5,234 nt of DNA from NCBI GenBank assembly GCA_945865705.1, contig CAMBEY010000215.1, forward strand, positions 1-5,234, in the 5' to 3' direction. The notes under the pieces were generated by a model. It was not told the origin of the DNA. It searched no databases and saw only the letters and a program-made list of their open reading frames with translations. A program made the translations under genes and the position numbers. Positions 1 through 5,234 of the stretch are shown one piece after another (the stretch's first letter is position 1; every line of letters begins with the position of its first letter). The DNA is from Candidatus Sulfopaludibacter sp. SbA3 (GTDB lineage Bacteria; Acidobacteriota; Terriglobia; 2-12-FULL-54-10).

Positions 1-2792
1 ACGCCATTGCGGGAGCGGTTGGCAAGGATATTAATCGTAAATGGATAGCCGGACTGTAGTGACACGATGCCGCCCAGACGCCAGCCATTCAGCAAAACCC
101 CAGCGATTCCCGTCGCGGACGTCCCTGGCAGGGAATACAAAGAGTTGAAGCGCCAGTTGTGCCCGATGTCGAATGCGGCACGGCCGCGGTCAGTCTTGCG
201 GTTGTACGGATCCATGGCGACCACGCTCTCCGTGGTGATGTCGCCGCCCAGCTGACCTTGCGTTTCATCAGTCGCCTTGGACCAGGTGTAGGAACTCTGG
301 AACACCAGGCCGTGGCCAGCCTCTTTCTTCGCTCCAAACTGCAGCGAGTGGTAATGGGAATTCACGCCGGACGATCCCAGCAGCATCGGTCCCCAGAACA
401 AGTTTCTCCGGCGCACCGATGGCCAGAACATGCGGCCGTTGGGAAGGATGTCGGGAATGGAGGGGTTGCCTTCGATTTCCGTAACAATGTTAGTGCCCTT
501 CGATCCCACGTACCCGAGCGAAAGGGCTGAACTCCAGGGCAGCGCTCGGTCCACCGTAAGGTTGTAGTGGAACATGGATGGCTGCTTGATGTTGTAATCC
601 GCGCCGCGGATGGTGTTGCCGATGGTGGCCCGGTCATATGGCAGCGGCAGGGAACTGATGATAGGGAATCCGGTTACGGTGCTGGTGCTTGAGAAAGGTG
701 GTGTGGAGGTCACGGTCACCACCAGCGTGGCTCCCAGCAGGCCAATGTCATGCAGCAAGCCGAAGCCGCCGCGAACGGAGGTTTTTCCGTCGCCGGTGGC
801 GTTCCAGGCAAACCCCAGCCGTGGACCGATGTTCCGGCGGGAATCGTTCTGGATCGGCAGCCCCAGAGTCGTCTTCTCATCATGTACGATGTCGCGCAGC
901 GCGGCGCCGCGTCCCCTGACTTCGGATGGATCTGTGTTGAATTCATAGCGCAGACCCAGATTCAACGTGAGGGTTGGCCGCACCTGGAAATCGTCCTGGA
1001 GGTAGAAGCCGTACGTCGTGTAGTAGTGAGTTCGGCTGAGCTGCGAACCCGGAGTGATTGCGGAGTAAGCCTGCGCCCGGCCTTCCAGGAAATCTCGCAT
1101 ATTGGCAAACTGCACCGTCCCGCGATTATCCGTGCTGACGGTAACGTACTGACGGAAGTGGTTGACCAAAATTCCGTACTTCAGCGAGTGCCTGCCTAGC
1201 GTGTTGAACATGTCATCGCTGAGCGTAAAGATGCCCTGATTATATATGGCCGGCGTGGTGCTGGAAGGCCCGTAATTCCCAATACCCGCGATATTGACAA
1301 CCCCCATATCTTTGCCCGGAATGAAGGAGTACTGCGGTCCCGCGAAGGGCGAGGGGGACTGGTTCTCGCTGAACGTGCGGGCGTACGACATTCGCACGGT
1401 GTTGATGGCAGTGGGGGAGATCACGTGATTCTCCGATAGCGTGGCGAATTGGTTTCGGCTGATCAGAATCTGGCCGAACTCCGGAGTATCCAGAATCTGA
1501 TTCTGCTGGGCATCGCTAACGGTGTAACGGCCAAATAAACTATCGGACTCGGAGAAATTATGGTCGCCGCGGGCTTGAGCGAACAGTTCATTCGTAGGCT
1601 GCGTGAAGGGGAACGTATGCCGGTTGCCGGGCAGGTTTGGTAGTTGAAAGATGGGGATCCAAGGCGCAATCACCGGAGATACGGTGGCCACCTGAGCCGC
1701 TGCCGGTTGGCCGGCCAGTTCCGGCAACTGCGGGCAGGCATCGCGCGTAACCACGGCATTGGCGCTGCCGCGGCAACCCGCGCCGGGCACGGGTACAATC
1801 TTCGTCACGCCAAGCCGCTCGCGCAAGCCTTCATAAGTCAGGAAGAAGAATGTGGCGTCTCTGCGAATCGGGCCACCGATGGAGCCGCCGAAGTTATTTC
1901 TCACAAACGGCGGCGAGCGGCGCTTGGAGGCCTCGGTCTTGTAGTCAAAGAAGTTTCTGGCGTCCAGTGCGCTATTGCGAAAGTACTCGAACAGGGAGCC
2001 ATGCAGCGTGTTCGTACCGGACTTGCTCACCATCACGATCTGGCTGCCCATGGTCATGCCATACTCCGCGCTGAAGGAGTTGCTGATGATGCGGAATTCG
2101 CGAATGCCTTCCAGGCCAAGCGATGCGCCGCTGGCCGAGGCGGCAGTGGAGACGATCAGGTTCTGCATCATGGCTCCGTCCATCAGGTAGTTATTGGAGC
2201 GGAAGGGAGCGCCACTGCTGCTCAGCCGTACACCGGCGGTTCCGGGAACCGCTTTGGTCGCATTGCGGTGTTGGGTGATACCGGGCTGAAGAAGCGTGAG
2301 GCCCATGAAGCTGCGTCCTTCAAGCGGCAGTTCGGCGACGCGATCTTCGCTCACCAGTCCGCCCAGTGAGCCCGAGGTGGTGTTCACCAGCGGCGCATCC
2401 GCCGTAACGGAAACCGTTTCCTCCACCCTCCCGACATTCAGCGTGAAGTTCAGCACCGCTTCCTGGGACACAGTCAAAGCCAGGCCGCTCTGCACCGCCG
2501 ATTGGAACCCGGAGTGTTCTACGCGGACTTCATACTGGCCCACTGGAAGCGCCGACAGGCGGTACGCTCCCTGCACGCCGGTTGCCGTGGTGCGGGTCTG
2601 GCCTGTTTCCACGTTTCTTGCCACAACGTTGGCGCCGGGGATGAGCGCGTCGGAGCTATCGCGCACCACTCCCAGGATTGTGCCAGTCGGAAGCTGGCCA
2701 TGAGCCTTATTGACGGCTATTCCAGATAGCCCCACAACAACGGTGAGAGCTGTCAACCACAGCAATCTGACTTTCTTGCAGACTTCGTACAT
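1..2792 (-). CDS. TonB-dependent receptor-like (Oar-type) outer-membrane protein with N-terminal carboxypeptidase-regulatory-like domain, 3' end outside window
   Basis: The frame is open for 930 codons from the ATG at 2790-2792 to the window edge, so the C-terminal strands and stop are missing; family members are usually about 1,000-1,200 residues. Residues 1-32 form a Sec signal peptide: basic MYEVCKKVR, a hydrophobic core, then KAHG before Gln33. Residues about 36-120 match a carboxypeptidase-regulatory-like beta-sandwich (GVVRDSSDALIPGANV, GAYRLSALPVGQYEVRV). Residues about 125-260 resemble the receptor plug (VSVTADAPLVNTT, RSNNYLMDG, SAEYG, VSKSGTNTLHGS). The barrel follows (FRNSALDARNFFD, NNFGGSIGGPI, FYLQDDFQV, LNLGLRYEF, GPRLGFAWN). 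The start is supported by an in-frame TAG at 2850-2852 with no other ATG between. The likely role is surface binding or uptake of a large ligand such as a glycan or peptide, but the substrate cannot be read from sequence. I saw no clear TonB box, so energy coupling is uncertain. Family identity is firm; the physiological role is not. Confidence 0.93.
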   Translation of the reverse strand, partial: MYEVCKKVRLLWLTALTVVVGLSGIAVNKAHGQLPTGTILGVVRDSSDALIPGANVVARNVETGQTRTTATGVQGAYRLSALPVGQYEVRVEHSGFQSAVQSGLALTVSQEAVLNFTLNVGRVEETVSVTADAPLVNTTSGSLGGLVSEDRVAELPLEGRSFMGLTLLQPGITQHRNATKAVPGTAGVRLSSSGAPFRSNNYLMDGAMMQNLIVSTAASASGASLGLEGIREFRIISNSFSAEYGMTMGSQIVMVSKSGTNTLHGSLFEYFRNSALDARNFFDYKTEASKRRSPPFVRNNFGGSIGGPIRRDATFFFLTYEGLRERLGVTKIVPVPGAGCRGSANAVVTRDACPQLPELAGQPAAAQVATVSPVIAPWIPIFQLPNLPGNRHTFPFTQPTNELFAQARGDHNFSESDSLFGRYTVSDAQQNQILDTPEFGQILISRNQFATLSENHVISPTAINTVRMSYARTFSENQSPSPFAGPQYSFIPGKDMGVVNIAGIGNYGPSSTTPAIYNQGIFTLSDDMFNTLGRHSLKYGILVNHFRQYVTVSTDNRGTVQFANMRDFLEGRAQAYSAITPGSQLSRTHYYTTYGFYLQDDFQVRPTLTLNLGLRYEFNTDPSEVRGRGAALRDIVHDEKTTLGLPIQNDSRRNIGPRLGFAWNATGDGKTSVRGGFGLLHDIGLLGATLVVTVTSTPPFSSTSTVTGFPIISSLPLPYDRATIGNTIRGADYNIKQPSMFHYNLTVDRALPWSSALSLGYVGSKGTNIVTEIEGNPSIPDILPNGRMFWPSVRRRNLFWGPMLLGSSGVNSHYHSLQFGAKKEAGHGLVFQSSYTWSKATDETQGQLGGDITTESVVAMDPYNRKTDRGRAAFDIGHNWRFNSLYSLPGTSATGIAGVLLNGWRLGGIVSLQSGYPFTINILANRSRNG

Positions 2793-2966
2793 GGATCCCC
2801 CCAGAGACTTCAACAGTATGACTTTCGCGTCGACACACTCGCATCTACGCTACCCAAAACTTGCCCAGTACCAGGTGATTCAAAACGGACGGCAACTAGC
2901 CCGATGCTTCCAGGCAAACTACAGAATTTTGCTAAACGATCCCAGGAAAATTTCGCCAACAGGCAG
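2793..2966 (-). other. Intergenic gap between ankyrin gene and receptor gene
   Basis: These 174 bases separate the ankyrin stop from the receptor ATG. No strong GC hairpin followed by a T-run is visible after the ankyrin stop, and no convincing -35/-10 pair stands out, so it is unclear whether the receptor is transcribed with the upstream genes or from its own promoter. There is a six-G tract (2797-2802, read on the minus strand) four bases before the receptor ATG; it is a poor Shine-Dalgarno match and the only candidate ribosome-binding site. A weak inverted repeat, AATTTT/AAAATT (2925-2930 and 2947-2952), is the only symmetry noticed. Confidence 0.5.
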
Positions 2967-4646
2967 TTACTGGTTTGTGATCGGCCCGCTTGCATTGCGC
3001 GCGGCGTCGGCCTGCACGCGCCGCTCAATCTTCAGCTTTTCGATGGGTGTCGCTCCCAGCTTTAGCAGTAGTTCCGCCGTGCTGGCGTGCGGGCGCGGCA
3101 ATTGGATCCAGCGCTTGTTGAAAATTCCGATCAGCCGCTTAGGGTCTCCCGCCGCAATCAACAGGGCTGTCCGACCATAGTTATCCATCGCATTCAGGTC
3201 CGCGCCGCGATCCGCCAGAAGTTGAATAATCGCGTTTTCCCCGCCGTAGGCCGCTCCCTGCAGTGCGGTCCGGCCACCCGCTTCCCTGGCACTGACCTCG
3301 GCACCAAGCTCCAGCATGAGTTTGACGGCCTCCAGAGCCTGCCCCGATTTCTCCTTGTTACGATCCGTTACGCGTCCCAGTCCCGCCGCCACCATGAGGG
3401 GCGTTGCGCCTTCCTTGGTCCCGATCTTGGGATCGGCGCCTGCGGCAAGCAGCATGCGCATGATCTGAACGTCAGCCGACGCGGCGGCAAGAAAGAACGC
3501 GGTGGCTCCGGCATGAACCAATTGCGACATCTGGAAATTCCCAACCCGCCGCAACAGAGGGAAATCGTAGGGTGGGAAGCCCGTGGTTACGCGCAGATTC
3601 GGGTCGGCACCATGGGCCAGCAGCACCTTCACCAACTCGGGCATGTTAGGGCGAAACCAGGCCGAATCAGTGGGCAGTGGGCGGCCGTCTCCCAAGCCCA
3701 AGAAGCCCTCCCAGACCGCATAGTGCAGGGCCGAGACGCCGTAGTTATCAACGGCATTGGGATCAGCACCATTCTCAAGTAGGTAGCTCGCCACCTGGTC
3801 ATGCCCGCTGGCTGCGGCGATGATCAGCGGACTGCCATCCGGAGAACCGGCATTCACATCCGCTCCAGCTTCAACCAACACCCGCGCGGCTGCAAGATCG
3901 CCCCGCTGTGCCGCAAATAGCAGCGCGGTATAGCCACCCTTCGAACTGTACGGGGCCAGATGGCTTCCCGCCACGTTGGGACGGTTCGTGCTGGCCGCGC
4001 CGGTGTCGTCAATCGCCTCGGCAACATCCCAGAAATAGGTTTTGTGTTCCAGAGGGACGGCGTCCCGCAAAGGATTGGATTTAACCTTGACGTCCGCGCC
4101 ACGACTCACTAAGAGGCGGACGATCTCTGTTTGTCGGGCAGCCACGGCCCACATCAGCGCAGTTTGTCCGCGGCGGTTCTCTAGGGCGTCGACTTTTCCG
4201 CCGCGAGCCAATATCGCTTCCACCGCCTGCATGCTTCCGGAGCGTGAACAGGTCATTAGCGCCGTTTCGCCGGACCACTGCGCGGCATTGGCGTCGGCTC
4301 CTGCCTGCAACAACTTCACAGCCATGGCATTGCTTCCGTTAGCGCAGGCCAGCGCCAGAGGGGTAACGCCGTATTCGTTCGCGGCATTCAGATCCGCACC
4401 CGCGCGAATGAGAAGATCGGCGATCTCGAGATTGTCCCAGTGCGCGGCCCATGCCAGGGCGGTGGCCCCGTCCGCCTGCGGGACATTGACGTTCACGCGC
4501 TGCTGCAACAGAACCCGCGCCGTGGAAACATCCTGATCTTGCATGGCCTCGACGAGCCGCAAATCGGGCTCGGCTGCCAGTGAGCAGGAAGCCACGAGAA
4601 GTGCAGCTAGCCTACGCCCAAAATCCATTCTTGATTTCCTAGGCAT
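2967..4646 (-). CDS. Exported ankyrin-repeat protein, possible lipoprotein
   Basis: This is a complete gene of 559 residues from the chosen ATG (4644-4646) to TAA (2967-2969). The N-terminus is a Sec signal: PRKSRMDFGRR, then a short hydrophobic core ending in VASC (residues 18-21), which fits a lipobox; a signal peptidase I site near SLAA is the alternative. The mature part is nearly all ankyrin repeats, about 11-12 units by eye, with the usual G-TAL-A and LL-GAD-N pattern (for example DGATALAWAAH, ADLLIRAGADLNAAN, GQTALMWAV, VKVLLAHGADPN). The array is broken by inserts at about residues 190-236, 313-336, 353-381 and 422-442, and ends with a basic tail (EKLKIERRVQADAARN). Ankyrin repeats bind proteins; no catalytic domain or haem motif (CXXCH) is visible. 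It follows the HXXSHH gene by only 11 bases, so both are probably translated together and may work together. The ATG at 4626-4628, with its own AGGA, is a reasonable alternative start. Partner and role are unknown. Confidence 0.93.
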   Translation of the reverse strand: MPRKSRMDFGRRLAALLVASCSLAAEPDLRLVEAMQDQDVSTARVLLQQRVNVNVPQADGATALAWAAHWDNLEIADLLIRAGADLNAANEYGVTPLALACANGSNAMAVKLLQAGADANAAQWSGETALMTCSRSGSMQAVEAILARGGKVDALENRRGQTALMWAVAARQTEIVRLLVSRGADVKVKSNPLRDAVPLEHKTYFWDVAEAIDDTGAASTNRPNVAGSHLAPYSSKGGYTALLFAAQRGDLAAARVLVEAGADVNAGSPDGSPLIIAAASGHDQVASYLLENGADPNAVDNYGVSALHYAVWEGFLGLGDGRPLPTDSAWFRPNMPELVKVLLAHGADPNLRVTTGFPPYDFPLLRRVGNFQMSQLVHAGATAFFLAAASADVQIMRMLLAAGADPKIGTKEGATPLMVAAGLGRVTDRNKEKSGQALEAVKLMLELGAEVSAREAGGRTALQGAAYGGENAIIQLLADRGADLNAMDNYGRTALLIAAGDPKRLIGIFNKRWIQLPRPHASTAELLLKLGATPIEKLKIERRVQADAARNASGPITNQ

Positions 4647-4653
4647 GAAGCGG

Positions 4654-4659
4654 TTCCTC
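4654..4659 (-). promoter_or_regulatory. Ribosome-binding site of the ankyrin gene, overlapping the upstream stop codon
   Basis: Read on the minus strand, GAGGAA lies seven bases before the ATG at 4644-4646 and overlaps the TGA stop (4658-4660) of the HXXSHH gene. This supports the ATG as start and suggests translational coupling: ribosomes finishing the upstream gene stop on the initiation site of the next. Confidence 0.7.
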
Positions 4660-5234
4660 AACCAATCGAAAGCTGTTCCAGTTGACTATTGCTGTCGCCA
4701 AAGCTCTCCAGTTTCACGCCCGCAAGGTTCAGTACCGTTAGCAACAGGTTCGTGTGCGGCGTGTCCATTGGATAGCGCAGATGGCGGCCGCCTTTGATCT
4801 GGCCGTATGCGCCGCCCGCCAGTAGCGTGGGGAGATTCTTGGGCGAGTGCATGCTGCCGTCACCCATGGAGCTCCCAAACATCACCACGGAATGATCCAG
4901 CAGCGTCCCATCTCCATCCGGAGTGGACTGGAGCTTATCCAGATAGTAGGCGAACAACTCTGTGTGGAATGAACCGATGCGTATCATCTTCGAGATCATG
5001 TCCTCGTTTCCGTTATGGTGTGAGAGTGCGTGATGTGCCTCATCAATGCCAATCTCGCGATAGATGCGGTCGCTCTTTTCGATTCCCAGCATGAAGGTGG
5101 TCACGCGCGTCATATCGAGGCGAAACGCCAGCAACTGGAGATCAAACATCAGCCGGGCATACTCTTCATAGCGTTCCGGAATTCCGGCAGGTCTCTGGAT
5201 GATGGGCATCTCCCGTGTGGTCAATGCCTCGGCT
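4658..5234 (-). CDS. HXXSHH (DUF1552) family protein, C-terminal part
   Basis: The frame enters from the right edge and is open for 192 full codons to TGA at 4658-4660; the true start lies outside the window. Family proteins are usually about 400-460 residues, so a little under half is seen. The family's defining motif HALSHH (HXXSHH) is present at 5015-5032, within EAHHALSHHNGN. It is followed by other typical blocks: LLDHSVVMFGSSMGDG with a nearby His, LPTLLAGGAYGQIKGGRHLRYP, and the closing pattern DTPHTNLLLTVLNLAGV then ESFGDS. The family (PF07586) is common in Planctomycetota, Verrucomicrobiota and Acidobacteriota, and is often encoded beside large DUF1592/DUF1588/DUF1587 cytochrome-like proteins; such a gene may lie just beyond the right edge, but that is a guess. 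The biochemical function is unknown. Conserved His, Asp and Ser residues suggest a metal- or phosphate-related site, which is inference only. TTG at 5222-5224 is an internal codon, not the start. Confidence 0.93.
   Translation of the reverse strand, partial: AEALTTREMPIIQRPAGIPERYEEYARLMFDLQLLAFRLDMTRVTTFMLGIEKSDRIYREIGIDEAHHALSHHNGNEDMISKMIRIGSFHTELFAYYLDKLQSTPDGDGTLLDHSVVMFGSSMGDGSMHSPKNLPTLLAGGAYGQIKGGRHLRYPMDTPHTNLLLTVLNLAGVKLESFGDSNSQLEQLSIG

Noticed and set aside
1644..2369. 241-codon plus-strand open frame
   Set aside because: It lies wholly antisense to the well-supported receptor gene, has no recognisable domain, and is the kind of shadow frame expected in GC-rich coding DNA.
2797..2802. 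Six-G tract before the receptor ATG as a phase-variation switch
   Set aside because: The tract is too short for convincing slippage-driven variation and fits a weak ribosome-binding site equally well.
2925..2952. Inverted repeat AATTTT/AAAATT with a 16-base spacer
   Set aside because: It is short, AT-only and has a long loop; too weak to call an operator or terminator, and easily produced by chance.
2810..3028. 72-codon minus-strand frame in the gap, overlapping the ankyrin 3' end
   Set aside because: Most of its first third overlaps the ankyrin gene in another frame and no domain is visible; not supported as a gene.
2710..3180. Plus-strand frame of 156 codons spanning the intergenic gap
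   Set aside because: It begins inside the receptor gene and ends inside the ankyrin gene, both antisense, and the translation resembles nothing known; the gap itself is too short to hold it.
3087..3782. 231-codon plus-strand open frame
   Set aside because: It is antisense to the ankyrin repeats, which are unmistakable in the other strand; its translation shows no family features.
2967..4646. Periodic similarity across the ankyrin gene as a DNA repeat or CRISPR array
   Set aside because: The periodicity of about 99 bases comes from the protein's 33-residue ankyrin units; the DNA copies are diverged and there are no identical repeats with spacers.
4647..4661. TTG at 4659-4661 as the ankyrin start
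   Set aside because: It would overlap the upstream stop and the GAGGAA motif would fall inside the coding sequence; the ATG at 4644-4646 has correct spacing to that motif.

Overview
The window looks like chromosomal DNA of an Acidobacteriota bacterium, most likely from the Bryobacterales / 'Candidatus Solibacter' type of lineage. The reasons are the moderately high GC content, a large Oar-like outer-membrane receptor with an N-terminal carboxypeptidase-regulatory-like domain (a family greatly expanded in that phylum), and an HXXSHH (DUF1552) protein beside an ankyrin-repeat protein. The phylum call is an inference from gene content; no rRNA or marker gene is present.

All supported genes lie on the minus strand, so transcription runs from high to low coordinates. 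First (5234 down to 4658) is the C-terminal part of an HXXSHH/DUF1552 protein whose start lies beyond the right edge. Its stop codon overlaps the ribosome-binding site of the next gene, an exported ankyrin-repeat protein (4646 down to 2967), so these two are almost certainly one translationally coupled operon. A gap of 174 bases follows, with no convincing terminator or promoter. Then comes a TonB-dependent-receptor-like outer-membrane protein (2792 down to base 1), which stays open for 930 codons and runs off the left edge.

All three products appear to belong to the cell envelope. The receptor and the ankyrin protein carry export signals, and the ankyrin protein has a possible lipobox. HXXSHH proteins are usually exported, but the end that would show this is outside the window. 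A shared task, such as handling a polymer or another protein at the cell surface, is possible but not shown by the sequence. I see no RNA genes, mobile elements, CRISPR arrays or insertion sequences. The region is mostly ordinary. The most interesting points are the tight DUF1552–ankyrin coupling and the specialised, insert-bearing architecture of the ankyrin protein.
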